NCBI RefSeq assembly: GCF_001187535.1
Contig: NZ_LFIO01001480.1
Span: 1 to 64,000 of the forward strand
Source: Rhizobium ecuadorense
Lineage (GTDB): Bacteria; Pseudomonadota; Alphaproteobacteria; Rhizobiales; Rhizobiaceae
Length of the DNA stretch: 64,000 bases
Direction of reading: 5' to 3'
Shown piece after piece: positions 8,196 to 15,830 of the stretch (positions within the stretch are counted from its first letter, which is position 1; each line of letters opens with the position of its first letter). The translations under genes and the position numbers were made by a program. The notes below the pieces were generated by a model. That model was not told the DNA's origin. It did not search any database and saw nothing but the letters and a program-made list of their open reading frames with translations.

Positions 8196-8663
8196 TCAAT
8201 CCTCCCCCTGCAGGCGGTCCATGACCTGGAGCAGCAGGTCGGCGCAGGCCTTCATCGGTTCGTCCTCGGCGCATTTCAGATCAATCCGGGTGTCCCCGTC
8301 CTCGATCCGGAAATGGGCGGCCTTGGACGGCGGCGGCGGGCGATGACCGTGGAAACCACGGAAGCCCCTATCGCCACGGAAGCCCCTGTCGTCGCGGAAG
8401 CCCCTATCGTAGCGAAAACCCATGTCGCCCCTCGATCTATGCCACCGGTCATCGGGGCGATCGCTTGGCCGCGCATCCGGCTCGACCGTCATCCGCTCGT
8501 CATCACCGGAGGCAGACGGGTTCGGTGGCGGCGGTGGCGGTGGCGAGGCCGGATCGGCCGCGGCAGGCGGAGTCTCGGCGGCTGGCGGGGCCGGCGGCTG
8601 TTGGGCGAAGGCGGTGCCGGCCAGTGCGGCAAGAGCAAGGCCCGAGAGGAGAAGTCTTTGCAT
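8196..8663 (-). CDS. Secreted proline-rich protein with RGF repeats
   Basis: This 155-residue protein has a clear signal peptide (MQRLLLSGLALAALAGTAFA) and AAGGA before the ATG. After cleavage comes a Pro/Ala-rich stretch with a run of prolines (about 42-48), then tandem short repeats built on D-R-G-F-R (about 85-105). The C-terminal about 45 residues are more globular, with two cysteines (CAEDEPMKAC) and a helix QVMDRL. I do not recognise the family. It is probably periplasmic or envelope-associated, with the low-complexity part acting as a flexible linker. It is divergent from ftsZ2, about 250 bases apart; that gap shows no other feature I can name. Confidence 0.75.
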   Translation of the reverse strand: MQRLLLSGLALAALAGTAFAQQPPAPPAAETPPAAADPASPPPPPPPNPSASGDDERMTVEPDARPSDRPDDRWHRSRGDMGFRYDRGFRDDRGFRGDRGFRGFHGHRPPPPSKAAHFRIEDGDTRIDLKCAEDEPMKACADLLLQVMDRLQGED

Positions 8664-8915
8664 GGAAATGTTCCTTTACCGGAAATAACAAGCATGTCTG
8701 TAAACACCGCAGCGCGGCTTTGGTTCATGCCCGATCGGCTCGTGAGCGAAATCCCCAAAGGCCATGGCCACGATCCCGACGATGGGGGCAATCACAGGAG
8801 TGTCGCCACGAGACGTCTTTCGCCTCGCCTCTGCCTTCTTGGACGGCTATCCTGTGCGCCGATTCGCTATCCGCAACGAGGGCGTGGCGTGAACGAAGCA
8901 TCAAAGGAGAGCGCG

Positions 8916-9938
8916 ATGACGGACGCCAAGAGCGGCATTTCGGGACTGCGGCCGCACATTACTGTGATTGGCGTCGGCGGTGGTGGTGGCAATGCGATCA
9001 ACAATATGATCGCGGAAAACCTGGCAGGCGTCGAATTCGTCGCCGCAAATACCGATGCTCAGGTGCTCGCCACATCCAAGGCGACGCGCCGCATCCAGCT
9101 CGGCGCCAATGTGACCGAGGGTCTCGGCGCCGGCTCCCTGCCGGAGGTCGGTCATGCGGCGGCTGAAGAATCGATCGATGAGATCATGGATCACCTGGCC
9201 GGCTCGCACATGTGCTTCGTCACCGCCGGCATGGGCGGCGGAACGGGCACGGGCGCAGCACCCGTCATCGCCCGCGCCGCGCGTGCCGCCGGCATCCTGA
9301 CGGTCGGCGTCGTCACCAAACCCTTTACCTTCGAAGGCAACCGCCGCATGCGAATGGCGGAAATCGGCATCGAGGCGCTTCGCCAGGCAGCCGATACGGT
9401 CATCGTCATCCCCAACCAGAACCTCTTCCGCATCGCCGATGCGAAAACTACTTTCGCCGATGCCTTCATGACCGCCGACCGCGTGCTCTATGCCGGCGTT
9501 GGCTGCATCACCGATCTGATCGTCAAGGAAGGCCTGATCAACCTCGATTTCGCCGACGTGAAATCGGTCATGCGCGGCATGGGCCGCGCCATGATGGGCA
9601 CTGGCGAAGCCTCCGGTGAAAGCCGCGCGATGAAGGCCGCGGAAGCGGCAATTGCCAACCCGCTTCTCGACGACATCTCGATGAAGGGCGCCAGGGGCGT
9701 GCTGATCTCGATCTCCGGCGGCTCGGATATGACGCTGTTCGAAGTCGACGAGGCGGCAAGCCGGATTCGCGACGAAGTGCAGGACGACGCCGATATCGTC
9801 GTCGGAGCCATCTTCGACCGCAGCCTCGACGGCAGGTTCCGCGTCTCGGTCGTGGCGACCGGCCTGGAAGGCGGCGCCGTGCCCGCCTCCGCTTCTCAAC
9901 CAGCCGCAGAGCAGATCCAGACGCGCACGCTGCAATAA
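8916..9938 (+). CDS. ftsZ2: Short second cell-division GTPase FtsZ2
   Basis: This is a 340-residue FtsZ with the GTPase core: HITVIGVGGGGGNAINNM at the N-terminus, tubulin signature GGGTGTG (107-113), and the T7-loop region containing NLDFADVKSVM. It ends soon after the core domain with only a short tail (...IQTRTLQ). It therefore lacks the long linker and the C-terminal peptide that binds FtsA and other division partners in full-length FtsZ. Rhizobia are known to carry such a second, dispensable FtsZ. The ATG at 8916 has AGGAG 6 bases upstream; the open frame extends further up but without recognisable protein. It may modulate Z-ring assembly by co-polymerising. Confidence 0.93.
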   Translation: MTDAKSGISGLRPHITVIGVGGGGGNAINNMIAENLAGVEFVAANTDAQVLATSKATRRIQLGANVTEGLGAGSLPEVGHAAAEESIDEIMDHLAGSHMCFVTAGMGGGTGTGAAPVIARAARAAGILTVGVVTKPFTFEGNRRMRMAEIGIEALRQAADTVIVIPNQNLFRIADAKTTFADAFMTADRVLYAGVGCITDLIVKEGLINLDFADVKSVMRGMGRAMMGTGEASGESRAMKAAEAAIANPLLDDISMKGARGVLISISGGSDMTLFEVDEAASRIRDEVQDDADIVVGAIFDRSLDGRFRVSVVATGLEGGAVPASASQPAAEQIQTRTLQ

Positions 9939-9960
9939 CCGCAGCCGTATCGTGGCTAAA

Positions 9961-10049
9961 CGTCTGACCGGCTGAAACCCGGTCGGACGAAGAGTATGTC
10001 CGAGACATCCCAAACACGGAGATTTCGATGGTCTACCTGTTTGGGATGT
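9961..10049 (+). terminator. Two strong hairpins after ftsZ2
   Basis: CGTCTGACCGG (9961-9971) pairs with CCGGTCGGACG (9979-9989). ACATCCCAAACA (10005-10016) pairs perfectly over 12 bases with TGTTTGGGATGT (10038-10049). There is no T-run, so these may stabilise the mRNA end or assist Rho-dependent termination. Confidence 0.5.
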
Positions 10050-10087
10050 AGAGAGCATGCGCTGCGGCATCATAGACAACGTTCGAG

Positions 10088-10459
10088 ATGAATCGTCTCC
10101 GCTTGAGAGAGCCTCGAAGGACGAGGCAGGCGTGCCGGCGCTCAGCGCCTGCAAGAAGCGGCGTCAGAACGCTGATAGCCAAGAACTGGCACATCGACGA
10201 CGACTGCCGCCATATCGACTACCCCGCCATGAATATCGTCGCGCAGCCCAAGCATGGACGCCTCGAAATCGTCCACGAACCACTCTTCCCCAAGCTCGAC
10301 GGAAAAGTGTCGAAATGCGAAACGGTCAAGGTTAACGGCGTCGTTGGCTACTACACATCCGATCCCGGCTACACCGGCACCGACCGGCTCGTCATCCGCT
10401 CCCCCTACGAAGAAGGAAAGACGGAAGAAGGCGTGCTGAGCGTGAAGGTGCTGAGATAA
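10088..10459 (+). pseudogene. 5'-truncated exported Ig-like protein
   Basis: From about 10175 the frame encodes a plausible folded protein (KNWHIDDDCRHIDYPAMNIV ... GYYTSDPGYTGTDRLVIRS) that resembles small exported rhizobial proteins with an Ig-like beta fold, normally preceded by a signal peptide. Here the first about 30 codons are arginine-rich and fall in family A repeat DNA (GAGAGCCTCGAAGGACGAGG at about 10107-10126), and no signal peptide is seen. I infer that the original start and signal sequence were lost. An ATG at 10088 keeps the frame open, so a cytoplasmic product is possible. Confidence 0.55.
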
Positions 10460-10507
10460 CTGCCGGTCACGGGTCTGCACCGAGCACGGCAATCTCGGTC
10501 AGCGCGC

Positions 10508-10966
10508 CTACTCTTGGCCGTCCTTCGGACCCTTCGCGTATTCACAGATCGACGTAGAATAGAACGTCTGGCCGGCAAATTCGTGCTTTGACAAGCCGAA
10601 TTCGAACACGCCGAATTTCTTGTCACGATAATAAAACGCTGACGTAAGGAATTCACTCAACCGTCCGCAGTCTCCCATGCCGGCGCCGGTATAAACCGAT
10701 AGAGTTTTGCCCTTGAAGGTTCCCTTCACCACCTTGTCGACCTCAAAGTCGCCGCGCGTCACCCGTAGCGGCTCGCGGTCGGATGGAGAATCCGGTAGCT
10801 CGACGCCAAAGGTCACGAGCTTCATGCGGCCTTTCACGATCAAGTCCGCTTCCGCAAACTTCTCCTTCGCAGACGATCGTCCGCAACTACAGGCAGATGC
10901 TGCCGAAGCCGACAACACCATGAAAACCGAAGCGGCGACCAAGGCCGCGGCACGATATGACCTCAT
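10508..10966 (-). CDS. Secreted cysteine-rich protein, NTR/TIMP-like
   Basis: This 152-residue protein has a signal peptide (MRSYRAAALVAASVFMVLSA) followed directly by ACSCGR, so the mature chain would begin with a CxC motif as in netrin/TIMP-like (NTR) domains. Later segments VVKGTFKGKTLSVYTG and GDCGRL, and the C-terminal Cys in STSICEYAKG, fit that fold. The ATG at 10966 has GGGGG about 6 bases upstream; a GTG four codons earlier is less likely. Function is unknown; bacterial members of this fold are often annotated only as hypothetical. It is probably periplasmic or secreted with two disulfides. Confidence 0.75.
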   Translation of the reverse strand: MRSYRAAALVAASVFMVLSASAASACSCGRSSAKEKFAEADLIVKGRMKLVTFGVELPDSPSDREPLRVTRGDFEVDKVVKGTFKGKTLSVYTGAGMGDCGRLSEFLTSAFYYRDKKFGVFEFGLSKHEFAGQTFYSTSICEYAKGPKDGQE

Positions 10967-11139
10967 TGAATCCCCCACCCGCGCGGCTCAAATCCTTGCG
11001 CGCGTCGGTCCACAGCATGACGGCAGGTTTGTCCGGATTGAGGCGATATGATCGGTTGGCACAGCTAATAGGTGAAAAATTCCCGGCCGCGATAGCCATG
11101 AATAGATTCAAGCAGGCAGACAAAGAACCGAATAGATCC

Positions 11140-11964
11140 TCATCCCACCACCCGCCTGATCTTCTCCGCATCCTCCGCCGTCGCCGGATTATACACCACC
11201 ATGCTGAGGTCCGGCCGGCCGTCCACCTGAAATGCCGAATATTCGAAGGAGAGCAGCCCGAGTATCGGGTGCCTGATGTGTTTGGCGCCCTCACCGTGGG
11301 TGCGCACGTCGTTGTCGCGCCACATGGCCAGGAATTCCGGGCTTTTCCGGCAGAGTTCGTCGACCAGGGGCTCGACCTCGGCGGCCGCACCGGCGCGAGC
11401 CGCGTCCACCCGGAAGGCGGCAACGACGAAGCGGGCGACGCTTTCCCAATCATATTGAGTGGCGCGCACGCGCGGATCGAGGAAGATGAAGCGCAGCACA
11501 TTGCGCTCTTCCGGCGGCAGTGCGCCGTAATCGGTGAGCAGCACAGTCGCCGCGCGATTCCAGGCGACAACATCCCAGATGGCGTTGCGGATCAGCGCCG
11601 GGCTCGGGTCCAGCGCATCGAGCACGCCCTGCAGCCTGGGCGTCACCCCCTCTTGTCTGCGGTAGCGCACTTCGGGCGGCCGGCCGAGGCCGATGAGGAA
11701 TAGATGCTCGCGCTCGACATCGGTCAGCATCAGCGCCCGCGAGATCCGCTCGAGCACATCTGATGACGGCGCCCCGCCGCGCCCCTGCTCCAGCCAGGTG
11801 TACCAGGTGGGGCTGATATTGGCGCGGCTCGCCACCTCCTCGCGGCGCAGCCCCGGTGTGCGGCGACGCTCGCCGGCAAAGCCGAGGGCGGCCGGGTCGA
11901 GCTTGGCGCGGCGGCCTTTGAGATAGGCGCCCAGCCGGTTTTCGGAGGTGACGAATTCACTCAT
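11140..11964 (-). CDS. XRE-family regulator with MmyB-like ligand domain
   Basis: This 274-residue protein begins with an XRE helix-turn-helix of the type RRTPGLRREEVASRANISPTWYTWLEQGR (about residues 30-62). A C-terminal domain of the MmyB/PAS-like kind follows, typical of this actinobacterial and rhizobial regulator family, thought to bind a small lipid-like ligand. The start MSEFVTSENRLG is preferred over a Met four codons upstream, but the choice is weak. The gene is divergent from an NAD-dependent epimerase, with two TACCATGATA sites in between, so it probably represses itself and that gene. Confidence 0.88.
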   Translation of the reverse strand: MSEFVTSENRLGAYLKGRRAKLDPAALGFAGERRRTPGLRREEVASRANISPTWYTWLEQGRGGAPSSDVLERISRALMLTDVEREHLFLIGLGRPPEVRYRRQEGVTPRLQGVLDALDPSPALIRNAIWDVVAWNRAATVLLTDYGALPPEERNVLRFIFLDPRVRATQYDWESVARFVVAAFRVDAARAGAAAEVEPLVDELCRKSPEFLAMWRDNDVRTHGEGAKHIRHPILGLLSFEYSAFQVDGRPDLSMVVYNPATAEDAEKIRRVVG

Positions 11965-11978
11965 CCTGTTAGCCATTA

Positions 11979-12010
11979 TACCATGATAAGATCACTACTT
12001 TACCATGATA
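11979..12010. promoter_or_regulatory. Tandem operator candidate of the XRE regulator
   Basis: TACCATGATA occurs at 11979-11988 and again at 12001-12010. The 22-base spacing puts both copies on the same face of the helix. They lie in the gap between the divergent XRE and epimerase genes. Confidence 0.5.
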
Positions 12011-12055
12011 GCGCCTTGCCCGATATCTGTCTCCAGCCAAAACGGAGATATCGAC

Positions 12056-12946
12056 ATGCGCATATTCGTCACCGGGGCCACCGGCTGGGTCGGCTCTGCC
12101 GTCGTCAACGAATTGATCGCCGCCGGCCATCAGGTGCTCGGCCTCACCCGCTCGGACAAGGGTGCTGAAGAGCTGGCGGCCGCCGGCGCTGTCGTCCATC
12201 GCGGCTCGCTCGAGGATCTGGAAAGCTTGAAGCGCGGCGCGGCCGAGGCCGACGGCGTCATCCATACCGGCTTCAACCATGATTTCTCGAAATTCGCCGA
12301 AAACTGCGCCCTCGACCGGCGCGCCATCGAGGCGCTCGGCGAATCCCTTCGGGGTTCCGGCCGTCCGCTGCTGGTCACATCAGGCCTCGGCCATGCGCCG
12401 GGCCGCGTCGGCACCGAGAAGGACCCGCCCATGCCGACCTCTGAGACCTACCCCCGCGCTTCCGAAATCACCGCTATATCGCTTGTCGCGCGAGGCGTGC
12501 GCGCCTCCACGGTCCGCCTTCCGCCGTCGGTGCACGGCCATGGCGACCACGGCTTCGTGCCGATCCTGATCGATTTCGCCCGGCGAACAGGTGTTTCTGC
12601 CTATATCGGCGAAGGGCAGAACCGCTGGCCGGCCGTACATCGGCTCGATGCCGCCCGCCTCTACCGCCTGGCGCTGGAACACGGCGCCGTGGGCGGCCCT
12701 TTCCTGGCGGTCGCCGAAGAGGGCGTACCGTTCAGGGAGATCGCCGAGGTGATCGGGCGGCGGCTCGATGTTCCGGTGGTCTCGAAGTCGCGCGAAGAAG
12801 CGGCAGAGCATTTCGGCTGGTTCGCCATGTTCGCTGGCTTCGACGTGCCAACGTCGAGCGAGCGCACCCGCGCACTCCTCGGTTGGCAGCCGGCCCAGCC
12901 CGGCCTGCTGGCCGATATCGACCATCCGGCCTATTTCGGCGGGTGA
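12056..12946 (+). CDS. NAD(P)-dependent epimerase/dehydratase (extended SDR)
   Basis: This 296-residue protein begins MRIFVTGATGWVGSAVV, the Rossmann nucleotide-binding motif of extended short-chain dehydrogenases. The usual active-site YxxxK is not obvious (the region reads SETYPRASEITAI), which is common in the atypical SDR branch that acts as NAD(P)H-dependent oxidoreductases or sensors. The ATG at 12056 has GGAG 8 bases upstream. The substrate cannot be told from sequence. Divergence from the XRE regulator suggests specific induction. Confidence 0.85.
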   Translation: MRIFVTGATGWVGSAVVNELIAAGHQVLGLTRSDKGAEELAAAGAVVHRGSLEDLESLKRGAAEADGVIHTGFNHDFSKFAENCALDRRAIEALGESLRGSGRPLLVTSGLGHAPGRVGTEKDPPMPTSETYPRASEITAISLVARGVRASTVRLPPSVHGHGDHGFVPILIDFARRTGVSAYIGEGQNRWPAVHRLDAARLYRLALEHGAVGGPFLAVAEEGVPFREIAEVIGRRLDVPVVSKSREEAAEHFGWFAMFAGFDVPTSSERTRALLGWQPAQPGLLADIDHPAYFGG

Positions 12947-13018
12947 GGCTCAGATGCCGGCGCCCGTGGTTGATTAATGTAGGGAGCAAGGCTGGGAACG
13001 CCCTCTGGCGACTTCGAT

Positions 13019-13228
13019 CTACCGCATCCGGCCTTCATTCATATCGGCGGGATCGTAGTTGATGTCCCAATCCTTCTCCGGCTTCTTCGTGCCGGGCAGG
13101 CCCTTGTTCACGGTCGCATCTTCGGAACCGGTGATGACGGTCGGTTTTGCGCTGGCCACGCCAGTGCTTTTCCTGTCGGCCCGGGATTTGGCGAACTGGC
13201 CGGCGGCGTCTTTTTCGGGGTTGGCCAT
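13019..13228 (-). CDS. Small hydrophilic protein, stress-operon type
   Basis: This 69-residue, highly charged protein (MANPEKDAAGQFAKSRADRK...) has no cysteine, no signal peptide and no membrane segment, and is probably intrinsically disordered. Its ATG lies one base after the stop of the preceding small gene, so the two are co-translated. Both sit behind an EcfG/RpoE2-type promoter at 13459-13483. I do not recognise a named family. The context suggests a general-stress protein, perhaps protective or regulatory. Confidence 0.65.
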   Translation of the reverse strand: MANPEKDAAGQFAKSRADRKSTGVASAKPTVITGSEDATVNKGLPGTKKPEKDWDINYDPADMNEGRMR

Positions 13229-13229
13229 C

Positions 13230-13430
13230 TCATTCGCCCTTCTGCTTCATCGCGTCACCGATAGTCTGCGTTTCGGGATCGCGGTTGTTTTCGTCGTGCG
13301 CGTCGCGGTTTCTGTCCGGATCGTCCTTGGCTTTCAGGTAGCCGCGCGGGGTATTTCCCTTCGGCCCTTCCCAGCGGGGGGATTGGTCGGTGGTGCCGGG
13401 GGCGCCGTCCTTGGGGGTCGTCATGCCCAT
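13230..13430 (-). CDS. Small hydrophilic protein, first gene of a stress operon
   Basis: This 66-residue polar protein (MGMTTPKDGAPGTTDQSPRW...) is rich in Asp, Asn, Arg and Lys, and its DPDRNRDAHDENNRDPETQT stretch suggests disorder. AAGGAG lies 8 bases before the ATG at 13430. It is preceded by a GGAAC-N18-TT promoter and followed, with one base between, by a second small gene. The frame extends further upstream, but the strong ribosome binding site decides the start. No family recognised. Confidence 0.7.
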   Translation of the reverse strand: MGMTTPKDGAPGTTDQSPRWEGPKGNTPRGYLKAKDDPDRNRDAHDENNRDPETQTIGDAMKQKGE

Positions 13431-13458
13431 CGTCGTTTCTCCTTGGTTGAGTAGGAAA

Positions 13459-13483
13459 AACCGGGAAAGGCGGCAAGTGTTCC
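13459..13483 (-). promoter_or_regulatory. EcfG/RpoE2-type promoter, leftward
   Basis: On the minus strand GGAAC (13479-13483) is followed by 18 bases and then TT (13459-13460), within GGTT. This fits the alphaproteobacterial general-stress consensus GGAAC-N18/19-TT. It drives the two small genes at 13430-13019. Confidence 0.7.
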
Positions 13484-13495
13484 CGCAGAAAATAT

Positions 13496-13520
13496 GGAAC
13501 AGCGTCGTCCCCCATCGGTT
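13496..13520 (+). promoter_or_regulatory. EcfG/RpoE2-type promoter, rightward
   Basis: GGAAC (13496-13500), 18 bases, then TT (13519-13520) within GGTT. It faces the gene at 13555. Two such promoters back to back, only 12 bases apart, make a chance match unlikely. Confidence 0.7.
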
Positions 13521-13554
13521 TTCCGAGGTCGCAACCTCAAACAGGGAGCCGAAA

Positions 13555-13728
13555 ATGAGCAAGACCAACGTCCGTGAAATTCAAAAACGCGCCGAACAGC
13601 AGGTCAGAAACACCAGCGCCGGCGGCCACCTCGGCGGCACCTATTTCGGTCAGCAGCCCGACGGCAAAACCGCCTCGGACAGCAGCAACGACAGCGCCAA
13701 AGCCAGGCCCAACGACGGGAGCAATTAA
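13555..13728 (+). CDS. Small hydrophilic protein, divergent stress gene
   Basis: This 57-residue protein (MSKTNVREIQKRAEQQVRNT...) has a short basic helix at the N-terminus and a Gly/Ser/Asn/Asp-rich tail. It has no cysteine or membrane segment. AGGGAG lies before the ATG. It is divergent from the two-gene small-protein operon and carries its own EcfG-type promoter, so all three are probably induced together in general stress. Family not recognised. Confidence 0.65.
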   Translation: MSKTNVREIQKRAEQQVRNTSAGGHLGGTYFGQQPDGKTASDSSNDSAKARPNDGSN

Positions 13729-13789
13729 GCGGCGCATATGCGTCCTCTGTCCCATTATCAGGGTCGGAGCATCTCCAAATACCTGTTGG

Positions 13790-13885
13790 GCCCCCACCTC
13801 CCTCCATCATTGGATGGTCGCGCACCCGCCTCGCCCTTCGGCCCCCTTTCGCGGGGCGCCTCGGGGTGAGGCTCTCTTGGGTGGC
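13790..13885. repeat. Family A repeat, copy near 13.8 kb
   Basis: Contains CACCTCCCTCCATCATTGG, CGCGGGGCGCCTCGGGGTGA and GGCTCTCTTGGG segments of family A. It fills the space between the small protein at 13555 and the 3' end of the SRPBCC gene. Confidence 0.6.
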
Positions 13886-13895
13886 GGCGCCAGCC

Positions 13896-14339
13896 CTATT
13901 GCTGGATATCGGGTTCCACCACCCTCGCGAGGTTTTTCAGCGACTCCTGCCAGCCGAGATAACAGGCTTCGGGCGGGATGACGTCGGGCACGCCTGCCTG
14001 GACGATATCCACCTCGGTGCCGACCGAGACCTTTTTCAGCGTCACGGTGACTTCCATTTCCCCCGGAAGATTGGGGTCGTCGAATTTGTCGGTATAGCGA
14101 ACGAGTTCGCCCGGGACGAGTTCGCGGAATTCGCCGCCGAAGGCATGGCTGCTGCCGGTGGTGAAGTTGCGGAAGGACATTCTGAACGTGCCGCCGACAA
14201 CAGGCTCAAGATGGTGCACGGTGCAGAGGAAGCCGTTCGGCGGCAGCCACTTGGCAAGCGCATCCGCTTCGATGAATGCGCGATAGACCTTCTCCGGGCT
14301 GGTCGCGAGAACGCGGTGCAGGCGTATGGTGTTCGGCAT
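13896..14339 (-). CDS. SRPBCC/AHSA1-domain protein
   Basis: This 147-residue protein has the AHSA1 (START-like, SRPBCC) fold signature: IRLHRVLATSPEKVYRAFIEADALAKWLPP at the start, GGTFRMSF in the middle and a C-terminal helix beginning GWQESLKNLARVVE. Members bind hydrophobic ligands or act with chaperone-like roles; no specific ligand can be read from the sequence. AAAGGAT precedes the ATG. It is followed on the same strand, upstream, by GFA and DJ-1 genes, each with its own ribosome binding site and gaps over 100 bases, so a shared transcript is possible but not shown. Confidence 0.88.
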   Translation of the reverse strand: MPNTIRLHRVLATSPEKVYRAFIEADALAKWLPPNGFLCTVHHLEPVVGGTFRMSFRNFTTGSSHAFGGEFRELVPGELVRYTDKFDDPNLPGEMEVTVTLKKVSVGTEVDIVQAGVPDVIPPEACYLGWQESLKNLARVVEPDIQQ

Positions 14340-14455
14340 GGTCGTGATCCTTTTGAATGGATGGAATGGACGAGCTAAGGACGGATCGGGTTTGACCGAT
14401 CCGACATGGGAACGATCTTTTCTTCAGGAAAAATCGCTCGGAGCCGGATCGCCCG

Positions 14456-14869
14456 TCAGCTCGGCATGCCTTCGAACTGCGGAAGATGGAGCGGCGTCGC
14501 CCAAGCAAGCCGCCGTTTGATAAACATCTCGACCCCCGGCTGTATCAACTCGGGCCGATCCAGGCTGCCAAGGGTGACGAAGACGAGGCCGGGGAAGCTC
14601 TCCAGATTGCTGCTGAACAACCTCGCGCCGCAATCCGGGCAGAAATTGCGGTCGAGGCCCTTGCCGGAATCGGCGATATAATGAAACGCCTTCGGACTGC
14701 CGGCAGTCAGGGTGAAATCGTCCTGCGGCACGGCAAAGAAGGTCGCGGCCTCGCCGCCCGAGGCTTTCTTGCAATCCAGACAATGGCAGTCTGCGACGAA
14801 GGTCGGATCTGTGTCGAAGCCGAACTGCACCGCACCGCAAGCACATTTTCCCGTATATTTCCTGCTCAT
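14456..14869 (-). CDS. GFA-family zinc protein
   Basis: This 137-residue protein has the cysteine pattern of the GFA (glutathione-dependent formaldehyde-activating enzyme/CENP-V) fold: GKCACGAV, DCHCLDCKK and FCPDCGARLF. These bind two zinc ions. Few members of this family have a proven activity; many are only assumed to handle thiol adducts. AAGGA lies before the ATG. A second, distinct GFA gene lies at 34003-34503. Confidence 0.88.
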   Translation of the reverse strand: MSRKYTGKCACGAVQFGFDTDPTFVADCHCLDCKKASGGEAATFFAVPQDDFTLTAGSPKAFHYIADSGKGLDRNFCPDCGARLFSSNLESFPGLVFVTLGSLDRPELIQPGVEMFIKRRLAWATPLHLPQFEGMPS

Positions 14870-14913
14870 GCCGGGGGTCCTTCAGCTGTTTCAAGATCTG
14901 CGATCGGTGCACG

Positions 14914-15606
14914 TCAGGCAGCGGCCTGCTCGCCCAGCGCATGCAGCAGCAGGCGGGCGGCCTGCTTCGATGAGGCTGGGTTCTGCCCGGTGATCAACTG
15001 ATCGTCCTGGACGACGTGGACGGCCCAGTCTTCCGTCGCAGAAAACTTCGCCCCCTGCTCCTTCAGCACGTCTTCGAGCAGATAGGGCACGACCTCGACG
15101 AGCTGCACGGCCGCCTCCTCGGAATTGGTAAAGCCGGTCACCGTCCGCCCCTTGGCGATCGGCCCACCGTCCGCCGCCTTGACCTTGGTCAGGATTCCCG
15201 GCGCGTGACAGACGAGCGCCAGCGGCTTTCCCGCGGCGAGCGTCTCCTCGATCAGCGCGTGCGCATTGCGGTCGTTCGTCAGGTCCCAGAGCGGCCCGTG
15301 GCCGCCGGGGAAAAACACGGTGTCATAATCCGCCTGGTCGACGTCGGACAGCCTCAACGTGTTGGCGAGCGCAGCCGTCGCGGCCGGGTCTCGTTCAAAT
15401 CGCCTCGTATCTTCCGTCTGGAACGCCGGCTCGTTGCTCTTCGGATCGAGCGGAGGCTGGCCGCCTTTTGGCGATGCGAGCGCGATCTCGGCGCCGGCGT
15501 CGCGGAAGACGAAATAAGGGGCAGCGAGTTCCTCGAGCCAGAAGCCCGTTTTCCTGCCGGTATGTCCCAGTTGATCATGCGATGTGAGAACCATGAGAAT
15601 TTTCAT
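14914..15606 (-). CDS. DJ-1/PfpI-family (Hsp31-like) protein
   Basis: This 230-residue protein of the class I glutamine-amidotransferase-like superfamily has the nucleophile elbow ALVCHAPG and the oxyanion region FFPGGHGPLWDL. Length and motifs match Hsp31-like proteins, which have been assigned glyoxalase III or chaperone/deglycase activity. AAGGAG precedes the ATG at a somewhat long spacing. The protein is likely cytosolic and protective against aldehydes or oxidative stress, which would fit the neighbouring GFA gene. Substrate not provable from sequence. Confidence 0.88.
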   Translation of the reverse strand: MKILMVLTSHDQLGHTGRKTGFWLEELAAPYFVFRDAGAEIALASPKGGQPPLDPKSNEPAFQTEDTRRFERDPAATAALANTLRLSDVDQADYDTVFFPGGHGPLWDLTNDRNAHALIEETLAAGKPLALVCHAPGILTKVKAADGGPIAKGRTVTGFTNSEEAAVQLVEVVPYLLEDVLKEQGAKFSATEDWAVHVVQDDQLITGQNPASSKQAARLLLHALGEQAAA

Positions 15607-15830
15607 TTTGCCCAGCTCCTTCGGTCCGGCCGGAGGACAAAACCTTCCGCGTCCGGTTTACGGTGAAATCTGCCTGCAATCTCATGTTGAACTCAAGAAA
15701 TCATAGATCGGCCGCCGCCGCGAGACAAGTCGGAGCTCTCCAAATACCAACTGTGAGATTTGAGGCGAAGATGTATGAAGAGAAGATCTGACGCGCAGAG
15801 ATCAACGAAGGCGCGCAAGGGATCTGGAAC

